A stretch of 64,000 nucleotides of DNA, taken from Erigeron canadensis. Its lineage: Eukaryota > Streptophyta > Magnoliopsida > Asterales > Asteraceae. A model generated the notes under the pieces. That model worked only from the letters and a program-made list of their open reading frames with translations, did not search any database and was not told where the DNA came from. The stretch spans positions 28,033,516-28,097,515 of the forward strand of contig NC_057766.1 in NCBI RefSeq assembly GCF_010389155.1, in the 5' to 3' direction. Of the stretch, positions 53,974 to 64,000 are shown one piece after another. The position numbers and the translations under genes were made by a program. Position 1 is the first letter of the stretch; each line of letters begins with the position of its first letter.

Positions 53974-54598
53974 GTTTGATAGAATATCACAATTATACAT
54001 TAATGATTTGATAGTAGTAGTTAAATCTATTTAATATTTGATAAATTTAACATATAAATTCTTCCGTACAAATATATTTTCAAACATTACAACCGGAAGA
54101 TTGGCAACAAGAAAGAATGGCAACAAGAAGAAACGATAATTATCCTATTTGACTAAAATGCTAAATATGATACTTTTCCCCCGATAAATACTAAAGACAG
54201 CGAAGTATTAAAAAGTAAATTGTTATTTTGTTAGTTCAAATCGCACTCAAAGGTAGAACATTTCTCATTTTTATAGGAAATGATAACCTTTATGACTGTT
54301 AATATAAATTATTTGAGTGCATTAAAAACTACAATATATTTTATTATGTGAAAAATTCAAGAAGTGGTTTTTATGTATAAAGTACTAGTTTTTATAATAA
54401 ACTATTAATGACAACTCTTTAACCTATCATTATTATTTTTCATATTTATAAACAAATGTTTTCATTTTTCATCTTTTTTGTCTTTTAGCGAGCTATGGTG
54501 AGGGCATGGTTACAATAAACTCTCTCATTAGCTTACAACGAATTTATTTAAATTCGAGTTTGTTTGACCAACTCCATAGAAATTAACCATTATTCTCG

Positions 54599-55082
54599 CA
54601 CTATAAGAAATCCGTTTCTTTTTTTGCGTCAAAACGAATTTTATCACAAAAAAACTGCTAAACAACAAAAAAGTTTACTTTTTGACTTTCGTAGTCAAAC
54701 CAGAAGATTTGTGACGAAAATTTTATTGCGACGGAATAATTATATTTTTGATTTTTAAAATAAAATGTTTATTGCAAAACCAAAAATAATATATTTCTAA
54801 ACATGTTTTATTTTTCTTATTTCTTCGAACGATAAAATTTTCCCGTCATGTTAAGTTTATGGTAACGAAATTTTTTCCTACCACTCCACGACTCCATGTA
54901 ACAACTGAGTTCCAAGAGAATACAAGATTTTCAAATTTCTTTTTGCTCCTTTGTATTTCTTCATCGCAATATCTATTAAAAGAGAATCATTGTACTTTTT
55001 ACGACCCAATTTAATTTCCCGACGAAATCGATTGGTTTAGCGATGAAATATTTTGTTTTCAAAAACTGAAAATCTTGTAGTG
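54599..55082. mobile_element. Non-autonomous CACTA-like element
   Basis: The ends are CACTATAAGAAATCCG and, reverse complemented from the right, CACTACAAGATTTTCAG. The subterminal regions carry many GACGAAA / GCGACGGAA motifs, as in CACTA elements. The 3-bp flanks (TCG and AAA) do not match, so no target duplication is confirmed. Confidence 0.55.
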
Positions 55083-55288
55083 AAATTATTGGCATAAACA
55101 ATGTCCAATTTAAAAAAATAGAAATATATGATTGGCTAATAACTAATGATTCATTAGATCAATTTTTTAATATATATTTATAAATTAAAATTTTTAATAA
55201 CAGAAACCGGCAATATTTACATTTACATCTAACATAACAATAGTAGTTTACAACCAAAAAATTCTAATTTGGAGATATAGACTCCTAA

Positions 55289-55623
55289 GAGGGTACCCAG
55301 TGGGACTCGTCCCTCAGTCGTCTGGTGTGGAGGGACTAGTGAACACTATTGGGTGGGACTAGTCCTCCACTCGTCTCTTGCACTCGTCCGCCCCACTCGT
55401 TCCTGCAGGGACGAGTTGATGTAGGTAATTTTTGCTTTTTTCTTTTATTTTAATCCAATATACAAGGAAGAAGACAAAAAAATTAGTGGGTCTAAGACTA
55501 GTCCTTGAGGAATGAGTGCATTTGGTGCATTTTGGAGGGATTAGTCCTTAGAGTGTTTTTTGCTGATGTGACGCTGACAGGGACTAATCCTTGGTGGATG
55601 AGTGGTCACCATTGGGTACCCTC
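55289..55623. mobile_element. Tourist-like (PIF/Harbinger) MITE
   Basis: GAGGGTACCCA at the left and TGGGTACCCTC at the right are perfect 11-bp inverted repeats, flanked by TAA on both sides (55286-55288 and 55624-55626). The interior is filled with GGACTAGTCC, GGACGAGT and GACTCGTCC variants. Confidence 0.75.
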
Positions 55624-55754
55624 TAACCTCAAAACTTGCAATGACATATATTCATAGCTACTGATCACGACAACTTTAAAAAATCACATTCAATAGTAAC
55701 TCTATGCAAGTCCTCCAAATCTCTAATGAAACTAACATTTTAACTTTTGTAAGG

Positions 55755-56005
55755 GGCTACACAACATTAAGACTCGTTCCCAGAAGGACTAGTCATAGTC
55801 AGCACCACATCAGCAAAACATTCTTTTAAGGACTAATCTCATTAAAACATCTCAATGCAAAGAACTAGTCATGAACCCACCTTTTATACCATTAATCCCT
55901 TAAACATTTTACACACTCATATATATAACTCGTCCCTGGAGGACTAGTCATCCAAGAACTAGTGAGGGATTAGTCCAACCTAATGGTATTCACATGCTCT
56001 TAGGA
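55755..56005. mobile_element. Degenerate relative of the neighbouring MITE
   Basis: Contains GGACTAGTCAT, GACTCGTTCC, CTCGTCCCTGGAGGACTAGT and GGGATTAGTCCAACC, the internal motifs of the 55.3 kb element, plus CACATGCTCTTAGG at the right. The ends are too decayed to place exactly. Confidence 0.4.
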
Positions 56006-56059
56006 TAAGGACGAGTAGAGGGACGAATGAAATGACTTGCATTGGGTTGCTTCTAAGCT

Positions 56060-59000
56060 GCATATTTGCACTGAAGTTGTGAAAAAAAATATAAAAAAAA
56101 TAATAATAAGTGTTGCCCTCTTCATCACTTCATGAAGCATGTGTTGATTACGGACCACTTAAGGCCCACGGGCCACATCTATAATTGATTAAAGTTACAT
56201 TTTTCTCAAGGACGTACAAGAGTTTGGTATCACTATAAGTAGCATGGCCCCAAATTGGTGACAGATTTCCATCTATCAATGCCAACTAAAGACTTTTGCT
56301 AAACCAAACAATATATAATTTATTTGATGAGGGCATAAAATCCATCAATCGTAATATAAACTTAATAATGTATACGTAATACGTCCAATAATTTACTATA
56401 GATCGTCCATATGCACATTGATCTTTATATAACAGAAATAAGAAAGGGAGAAAAAAATACAGAGGCCGGGCCCATCATGTCATCAAGTCAATATGTTATC
56501 AATTGATTTGATTTGATACATCCTCGTTACATAACATGTTTTACATGTGGGATGTTTTATGTTTAGTTACCTTTGTATGTTAATGATTTTGTCAAGGAGT
56601 TCTGACTCGATTGGCATGAGGAAATGAAGATAAAAAATGTGAGATCTTTTGATCGATCTCAAGTTCGATACCTTTTACCATTGAACCATCCTCGATAGCC
56701 AGAATTTTTTTTTTTGGTTGACCTTTAAATAAGAAATGCTTTCGCAAAGCTTATATTAATCAAAGGGATTGTGACATGGCTGTATCATTATGTCCCCCCA
56801 AAAAAAATAAATTATGGGTTCAAGTCATAATAACATTATATCTAAAGGCGTGAAGATCTCCAAGGGCCACCTTGTCAAAGGTTGAAATTTTACAATGGAG
56901 GCGTATTGAAATATTCCATCTAGAAAAAGATAAATGAAACTCACTAATTGCTTCATGTTATTCTTTTACAAAAGAATACTGTGGATTTGCAGGGGCCAGC
57001 AACAAAATATATACATCAAGATTATATTTTATGCTCAATTTAAAGCACGTGAAATATGGGTTGCTTGACGCCTTGACGGGGAGTAACCGGAGACAATTAA
57101 ATTGATTATTATTAATTGTAGAAACACCATTCAAAATATTACATATTATTGAAAGATATATTCGAATTACAATCAGAATATGAGGTATTGGGAGATAAAA
57201 AATGCTAAAGATTATCATTAATGATGCTCAATTTATTATACATTGAGTAATCATTACCTAAAACTATATAATACATCATTACTCAATAAATTGAGGGTAA
57301 TAAAACTAGGTAATCAATACGCCACTAAATAAGTATATTCATAACTTCCTCCTACATTCATACAGTTACTTCATTTTTTATTTGTTACTAGGTTCAAGAC
57401 CTGTGCGTGATGCACTGTCCGTTATAACATATTATTAAAATGTTTAACTTTTATCATATGGCTACTAATGGAAAAAAAAAAGGTTAGTAAAGATTAAAAG
57501 AAAATCTAAATACTGATTTTTATTTTGATTAACGTATATAAATATTTAGTAAAATTATGTCCCTCTTTTAAAAATTATATATAAAAATAAATAAATTGAG
57601 TGAACCTTACATGATGTATACTCGACTAACGGTTTAAAAAAAACTGATAATTTAAAAAAATTATTATAACATGGATACTTACAGAATATTAGTTATAAAA
57701 ATAATAGTAATTTAAAAATATAACAAATTAAAATTTTCCATCTCCTTGAAATTCTTCACAAAAGTAACATTCATGTATAGTAAATCATTAATTAATTCCA
57801 ATAACGAGGTCTTAAGACTCGTGCGTTGCACGGCCAGGATGAAATATTTTTGTTTTCGTGTAATAATTGTATTTTAAAATTATTATTTTCATTGTTTGTC
57901 GGTGGTTTGAATATGATTTATGGTAGAATGTTGTTGAGATGTGTGTATAAAATTTACGAAGCATTGACTTGATGTTGTATATGATGAGGTTAATTACTTA
58001 AGTTTTGACATATCATTAGAGATCGTATTAGCAAATGAAAATAAGATAAGGTTGGTGAATAATCCAGAGGAAATAAGCATGGCACACATAGAAATATAAA
58101 CTTTGAGTTATTGTGAAAGATGAAATTAAATGCATATTAGGAGACCATGTTTGAAGGTGTGTTACAAACTTATAAATTAGGTAATACAAATGTTGTCGTA
58201 AAGTTATTATTAGGGCAGAGGGAATGAGATCCAAGTCATTAATCTTACAAAATTCATCCTCTAATCAAAATCCTCCAACTCACAACTACTCAAATCTATC
58301 TTTTTCTTATCCAAGTTATAGGGATAACATACCCACTCGTTTTCATATCTTTTTAAAAAAAATTCATCTAGTTTAATAAATATCAGTATAAATGCATTAA
58401 AAAGTTTAGTATTAAAACGATAAACAATCGCATACTTGACAAAACAATGAAATACATTTCCCTAAACAAAAGTATTACATTAAAAACAAAAAAATAAACA
58501 TTTTACAAACATCTATATAGAAAACAATCCGCCCTACACACCTTTGCATCAGAGTGAAGTCGGTATTCATGTACTTGTTCTTCATGCCTATTACATCCCA
58601 CCGCCTACAAATCATGACAACAATCGGACCCGTAGATTCTTTGTGAAGTTGATTTAAAAAAATACAATCCATTTCCTTAGGTTGTTTTGCAACAATAACA
58701 TTACTCTTCCCCACTTATGAAAACTAACTTTTTAGGAGATAAGAATGCAAAGTGAGAAGTGAAGAATGAATTTCTCTATATATAGACCCTCATTGGGAAC
58801 CAAAGAAATTCTATAACCCCCAACTCAATAAACTCTCATTAACCATCTACAAATTTATGACAAACCTAATTTTTAATAATCTTTGGGATTTTCATCATCT
58901 CATATCATTGTTTAGTTTAATTGAATGTGGCTTTCAATTGATCACATGCATATGTATTTTACAACCACCCAATGTATCTGGTCTGATTTTTAGTTTGAAT

Positions 59001-60148
59001 AAATAAAATTAACAAAACCAACCTATATATATATGCATTAACCAAATAAATAATGTCTATCTTGGTTTGGTTTTGTATGCGAATTGGGTTTTGTTTGTGT
59101 AGAATAATAAAAATAAAATAAAATAGATATGTATATATCGTTATGTAGTTAGATATGTATATATTGCATGCAGCTTCGTTTCATAAACAACTTTTAGAAA
59201 ACATCCTAGCGGTCTACCAATTCAACTTCTCAATCGTCATCATTATAATCATTTACTATTGGAAATTATGCTTCAACTTCTTAATAATCCGTAATATAAT
59301 CAATTACTTATGTTTCAACTTCCTAATGATCATAATTACCACTCTTCCAGTAATGCACAATTGCACATAAACCTACTAATAAACCACATAACTAATCAAC
59401 AAATTAATACTCATGCTACATACAATTGTAAACTATGCTATTAGACCTATATCAACAATTATGTAGAGAGATTATTTAAGATTTATAGTTGTTGCATAAC
59501 CTAACTTTTATATTATTTAATGTAAAGATATATAAAGATTATAATTAAATTGTTTAAATGAAGAAAAATGTGAAGGAACATTATAAATGGATGTCCATAA
59601 TAATTAGAGTTTAACATTTAAAAAATCATCTCCATAATCAACTTCAAACATTTATCATTACCATTAGTAAGAAAGAGATTTAAGATTTAAAGTTGATTCA
59701 AAAACTTAACTTTTATATATATATAGATTGTTAACTAAATACAATATTATTTAATGTTGTTATAACTGATATTTGAGGTGTACATATCCATACTCAAATT
59801 TAAAATAGTTTATTTACATTAATACTATATTTAGTTATCATGATTTTCTTAATTTATCATGTTTTCTTAATTGTATAGGCATTTTATATTGATATGGTAT
59901 CTTCAAAACTTTTGTAGCAATGTAGTTTGTTTATATATATCCAAATTTTTATTTTAATAATTAATCATAATTGTAATTTGATAAGGATATAATTTGGTGG
60001 GACCAATATGCCGTGGCAATAAAATTTGTCTTATGTGTCTTCTTAGAATTATTCTAATTATGTCACATGTCGTTTTAATAACTATTCAATCTTGTTTTAG
60101 CATATTGGTAGATATAAAACACATGTGTATATATATATACATTATAAA
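56060..60148. other. AT-rich intergenic DNA, no gene recognised
   Basis: Long repeat-poor to unclassified spacer. The segments at 57388-57420 (CTAGGTTCAAGACC, GTGCGTGATGCAC) and 57804-57835 (GAGGTCTTAAGACTCGTGCG, TTGCACGG) look like minus-strand Helitron 3' ends, but the matching 5' ends were not located. Open frames here lack domains. Confidence 0.4.
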
Positions 60149-60222
60149 TTTTTTTTTGGAACTAAAACTTCATTCAAAACAAAAGGCAGGACCTCAAAAC
60201 AAGGCCCGCCCAAACAACCAAG

Positions 60223-63200
60223 TTACAATATATACAACGGGTATTTCACCCACTCATTCCACTCAATATCGGACCTACTCGATCTATATTTAAACCATAG
60301 AAAAGACAAAGATTTAACATTCGCAACCACCTTAATCACCTTAGGAGTAGAATCATGGAAAACTTTGTTGTTCCGTTCTTTCCATAAGCTCCAGCAAGTA
60401 ATCATCACCATCCCACGAATAAGTTTCTTCCCCCAAACTGACATTTGAATCGATTCCATCCATGTTAGAATCTCTTTGATCGAGTTAAAACCAACTGGGT
60501 ACAATTTGCACCAAGCCCAAATAGCACTCCACACACCATAAGAAAACCCACAGTTAACAAATAAGTGTGAAGACGTTTCTGCGTCTACATTGCACAGTGG
60601 GCACGATGTATCCTGGACCTGTATATTTCTCTTCACCAAAGCCAAACGGGTCGCCACTCTGTCCATTTCAATGCGCCATAACAAGATGTTCACTTTAATC
60701 GGAACCCAACTGACCCATTTCATCTGTTGAATCTGCTGTATCTGCTGCATATTAACCTCCTTTCGCAAACTTTTTTTGACTGCAGCTACCGTGAACATTT
60801 TGTCACCTCTCGGCCCCCAGCCCCAAGTGTCATTGTTTTCGCTGAGATGAACATTGGTCAGAACCCATTGTAAGTCTTGTACCTCTGAAACAGCCGCAAC
60901 AGTGTCAGCTCTTATAACCCATCTCTCGTCCAAGATCACCCTTCCTTTCACCTGTTTAATTTTATCTGCCACAGTCGCATTTTTATCTCTATCACCTGCA
61001 AACAGAGCTGGCCATCTATACATCAACTGTTTTTCACCAAACCATAAATCTTTCCAGAATCGTATGCGCTTTCCATTCCCAACCTTACAAGTCAAAAACT
61101 CATTTAACGATTTATCATTAAAACGCATTTTATCCAAAGAACCAACTAACGACTTCCAGCAACCCGGATAAGATTTTCTACACGGTAAAAACGACCATTT
61201 ATCTCTCCCTCCATGAATACTTAAAACTACGCTTCTCCACAAGCCATTGATCTCACTTTTGAAACGCCAAGCCCATTTCACAAGAAGCGACGAGTTCACA
61301 TCGGCCATCGTAACAATTCCCAGCCCCCCCAGCTTTTTCGGACGAGTAATCCTCTCCCAAGAAACCCAGTACACCCCTCTACCTTCCTTACCCGCTGACC
61401 ACAAAAACTTCCGCATCATTCTTTCGATCTCTTCTGTAACCGCTACCGGAGCTTTATAGATTGAAAAATAATACACCGGTAAACTAGTCAGAACCGCCTT
61501 TATCAACGTAAGACGACCACCTATAGAGAGGATTTTAGCCTTCCAAGACAAGAGTCTTGATCTAATCGATTCCAGAACAGGCTCCCAATGAACTAAACGA
61601 TTCATGTTCGCTCCAACTGTAATGCCCAAATAGGTAAAAGGAAGACTTCCAGACTTGCACCCCAGTAAGACTGCCATATCATTCACCTCTTCTTCTGAAA
61701 CACCCACCCCATATAACTGTGACTTATGTATATTAATCTTCAATCCAGAACACAAGTAGAAGATGCGAAGCAGCCGATTAGTAGTACTAATATTTTCAGT
61801 ACTCCACAACCCCATTAAAAGTGCGTCATCCGCATACAACATATGTGATATATTCAAACCATCCTCTTTTAACTTGATACCCCGCATATCCCCCATCAAA
61901 CAAGCCTTAGAAACTAGATACTCCAAAGCCTCCATAACAATCAAAAATAAAAAAGGAGATAATGGGTCCCCTTGTCTAAGGCCCTTATGACACTGGAACG
62001 TAAAAGTCGGCGAACCATTAACAATCACAGCCGACCTTGCCGAGTGAAGAATACCTTTCACCCAACGACACCACCTCGGCGGAAAACCCATCTGGTCCAT
62101 AATAGACAATAAGAAATCCCAAGACACATTATCATATGATTTCTCAAAATCTATCTTCATAAAAAACGCCTTCTTCTTACTTTTTTTGATCCACCCAATG
62201 ATCTTGTTCAAAACGAGAGGACCATCCAAAATGTACCTGTCCTTTAAAAACTCCGATTGAGTATTAGATATAACATCCCCAATAACACATTTAATTCTAG
62301 CAGCGATAACCTTGGAAATCACTTTACTCACAACCCCCACTAAATTAATAGGTCTATAGTCTTTCAATCCCACTGGCGTTTTATTCTTCGCTACCAGGGT
62401 AATAAAGGACACACTACTCTCTTTATTAATAACCCCGGTCTCAAAAAATTCTTCAAACATCCTGAAAAAATCCTCCTCTAAATACTGCCAGAAATGTTTG
62501 ATGAATTTAAAATTAAAACCATCCGGGCCTGGAGCTTTCTCACCACCACAATCAAATACCGCATCCTTTATTTCTTCCTTAGAAAACAGCGCAATTAAGC
62601 TCGCTCTTTTCACAATAGGAACCTGCTTCAAATTATCACATACTAAAGTTGGCCTCTTGTCGACGTTCTGATTGAAATGGTTTCTAAAAAAACCAAAAAC
62701 TTCTTTTTTAACCAAAGACGGCTTGCTTATCCAAACCCCATTAACCATCAACCCCGGAATACCGTTAGACGATTTCCTACCATTGATACACCTATGGAAG
62801 TAAGCCGAGTTATCATCCCCCAACGACGCCCATTTCACTCTAGACTTCTGGTGCAAATCCTTATTCTTAATAATCGCACATCTCTCTACCTCTTTCTTAC
62901 CCTCTTCCCATATCCATAACTCTTCTTCCTCTAAATCACGTTCCTCCATCACACTCTCGAGCCGATTTAACTCATCTTTAATCGAAAGCAATTCATCTTG
63001 TTCTTTCAACGAAATACCTTTCCACCATTCTTTTACAGCCACCTTCACTGCCTCTAATTTTTTTGTAACACGAGAATCAGCCGACCCCTCGGGATTACAA
63101 TCGCTTAATGCATCTACCACAACTTTTTCACACCCATCCCTGTCCAACCACGAGTTAAACCATTTAAAAGGTTTAGGCCCATAATTGGAATCAACCATAG

Positions 63201-63894
63201 TTAACAATATCGGACAATGATCAGACCACTCCCTCGAGAGAGCCCTGAAACAAGCATCTGGCCACCTGCTAAAGAATTCCTGACAAACCAATAATCTATC
63301 AATTTTGCTCATCTTCACCACCTGTTCCACATATGCCAAATAAGTAAACCGATTTCCCCTCATATTATATTCCTGTAAGGTAACATCATCAATAAACATA
63401 TTAAAATCCAAAGCAGCCCTTTTATTAAATTTCGTATTTTTTCTTTCTTCAGCCCATCTAACCGAATTAAAATCTCCTACCAGAATCCACATCCCCGACA
63501 TCCCCTGAATCAAACTCGTCAAACGGGACCACAACAATCGTTTTTCCCCCACTTTCTGAGGCACATAGACATTAACGACATTTAGCACCGACCCATCCTC
63601 AATCAAAGTACCAGTGGAGATAAGAAAGTTTTTATCAACCACCGAACTTACCTTATAAAATTTTTTCGGGTCCCATAAACTAATCAACCCCCCTGATTTC
63701 CCAGTTGCATTCACAAAATCAACCCCAGTTAACCTATTCCCTCCAATCGTAGAAAAATCAAATTTAGTACTATCAACCAACATGGACTCTTGAATAACCA
63801 AAAAGTCAACCTCATTTCTATAAACCAACCCCTTTATTCCAGACACTTTAGTCATCGACCCCAATCCTCTAGAATTTAAAGATAAAAAATTCAT
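60223..63894 (-). CDS. LINE ORF2: endonuclease and reverse transcriptase
   Basis: A single uninterrupted 1223-residue frame. Residues 1-230 form the endonuclease/exonuclease/phosphatase fold that nicks target DNA: LSLNSRGLG near the start, Glu36 (QES), GDFN at 140-143 and SDH at 224-226. Residues ~440-760 are the reverse transcriptase: APGPDG at 454-459, DYRPINL at 512-518, the KIDFEKSYD block with Asp582, GLRQGDPLSP at 638-647 and catalytic YADD at 687-690, then YLG. The C-terminal zinc-knuckle-type domain (zf-RVT) has CPLC from 1098 followed by His and Cys. Length and order are normal for plant L1 ORF2, and all catalytic residues I can check are present, so the protein could be active. Confidence 0.95.
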   Translation of the reverse strand: MNFLSLNSRGLGSMTKVSGIKGLVYRNEVDFLVIQESMLVDSTKFDFSTIGGNRLTGVDFVNATGKSGGLISLWDPKKFYKVSSVVDKNFLISTGTLIEDGSVLNVVNVYVPQKVGEKRLLWSRLTSLIQGMSGMWILVGDFNSVRWAEERKNTKFNKRAALDFNMFIDDVTLQEYNMRGNRFTYLAYVEQVVKMSKIDRLLVCQEFFSRWPDACFRALSREWSDHCPILLTMVDSNYGPKPFKWFNSWLDRDGCEKVVVDALSDCNPEGSADSRVTKKLEAVKVAVKEWWKGISLKEQDELLSIKDELNRLESVMEERDLEEEELWIWEEGKKEVERCAIIKNKDLHQKSRVKWASLGDDNSAYFHRCINGRKSSNGIPGLMVNGVWISKPSLVKKEVFGFFRNHFNQNVDKRPTLVCDNLKQVPIVKRASLIALFSKEEIKDAVFDCGGEKAPGPDGFNFKFIKHFWQYLEEDFFRMFEEFFETGVINKESSVSFITLVAKNKTPVGLKDYRPINLVGVVSKVISKVIAARIKCVIGDVISNTQSEFLKDRYILDGPLVLNKIIGWIKKSKKKAFFMKIDFEKSYDNVSWDFLLSIMDQMGFPPRWCRWVKGILHSARSAVIVNGSPTFTFQCHKGLRQGDPLSPFLFLIVMEALEYLVSKACLMGDMRGIKLKEDGLNISHMLYADDALLMGLWSTENISTTNRLLRIFYLCSGLKINIHKSQLYGVGVSEEEVNDMAVLLGCKSGSLPFTYLGITVGANMNRLVHWEPVLESIRSRLLSWKAKILSIGGRLTLIKAVLTSLPVYYFSIYKAPVAVTEEIERMMRKFLWSAGKEGRGVYWVSWERITRPKKLGGLGIVTMADVNSSLLVKWAWRFKSEINGLWRSVVLSIHGGRDKWSFLPCRKSYPGCWKSLVGSLDKMRFNDKSLNEFLTCKVGNGKRIRFWKDLWFGEKQLMYRWPALFAGDRDKNATVADKIKQVKGRVILDERWVIRADTVAAVSEVQDLQWVLTNVHLSENNDTWGWGPRGDKMFTVAAVKKSLRKEVNMQQIQQIQQMKWVSWVPIKVNILLWRIEMDRVATRLALVKRNIQVQDTSCPLCNVDAETSSHLFVNCGFSYGVWSAIWAWCKLYPVGFNSIKEILTWMESIQMSVWGKKLIRGMVMITCWSLWKERNNKVFHDSTPKVIKVVANVKSLSFLWFKYRSSRSDIEWNEWVKYPLYIL

Positions 63895-64000
63895 TTAAAA
63901 CCTGTTTGTGAACCTTCTTCTGCAACAGCTTCTGAAATTAGGTGCTCAAAGCCTTTCAATTGCGCACCCAACCTCTCCCCAAAACCCACTGTATCATCAA
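63891..64000 (-). CDS. LINE ORF1, C-terminal 35 codons (partial)
   Basis: Upstream of ORF2 on the minus strand a second frame is open from the window edge. It ends at TGA (63893-63891) after EAVAEEGSQTGFK. The stop overlaps the ORF2 start as ATGA. In plant L1 elements this position is taken by the nucleic-acid-binding ORF1 protein. Only the tail is visible, so the domain cannot be confirmed. Confidence 0.6.
   Translation of the reverse strand, partial: DDTVGFGERLGAQLKGFEHLISEAVAEEGSQTGFK

Larger units (their letters stand above)
60149..64000 (-). mobile_element. L1-type LINE, 3' end complete, 5' end beyond window
   Basis: A non-LTR retrotransposon on the minus strand. The poly-A tail is seen as the T run at 60149-60157, followed by a ~65-bp 3' UTR, a complete ORF2 and the last 35 codons of ORF1. 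The element runs off the right edge, so its 5' end and target duplication cannot be checked. The open frames suggest recent insertion. Confidence 0.92.

Noticed and set aside
54596..55085. 3-bp target duplication for the CACTA-like element
   Set aside because: Flanks read TCG and AAA, so no duplication supports the exact borders.

Overview
This window is nuclear DNA from a flowering plant, most likely a eudicot. The genes have many short exons with GT-AG introns. The proteins are plant families: a secreted subtilase, DGAT2 acyltransferases and PIN-LIKES carriers. The spacers are AT-rich and full of Helitrons, MITEs, tRNA-derived SINEs, solo LTRs and an L1-type LINE. The sequence alone does not fix the family or species.

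Layout. Positions 1-3.3 kb carry a small plus-strand gene of unknown function with a probable 5' UTR exon and one long intron. It converges on an intact 11-exon subtilase gene (3.6-8.0 kb, minus). From 8.4 to 18.9 kb there are only repeats, including a solo LTR inserted into a SINE, with target-site duplications visible for both events. At 18.9-27.9 kb are two tandem, intact, plus-strand DGAT2-type genes with the same nine-exon structure but divergent proteins. At 29.2-49.5 kb is a minus-strand cluster of PILS genes: an orphan exon 1 copied by segmental duplication, then three intact 10-exon genes of 399, 393 and 426 codons. A Mutator-like element holding the 5' end of a copia retrotransposon lies between the first and second. 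From 49.5 to 60.1 kb are repeats only: a Helitron, a second solo LTR, a CACTA-like element and a Tourist-like MITE. At 60.1 kb to the window end is a minus-strand LINE with an uninterrupted 1223-codon ORF2 whose start overlaps the stop of ORF1.

The genes do not form one pathway. The two clusters (DGAT2 pair for triacylglycerol assembly, PILS set for intracellular auxin handling) look like independent local duplications. I translated the spliced models by hand: all six multi-exon genes join in frame with consensus splice sites and end at a normal stop. I saw no tRNA, rRNA or CRISPR feature. The most informative structures are the nested transposon insertions and the paralogue divergence within the two gene clusters.
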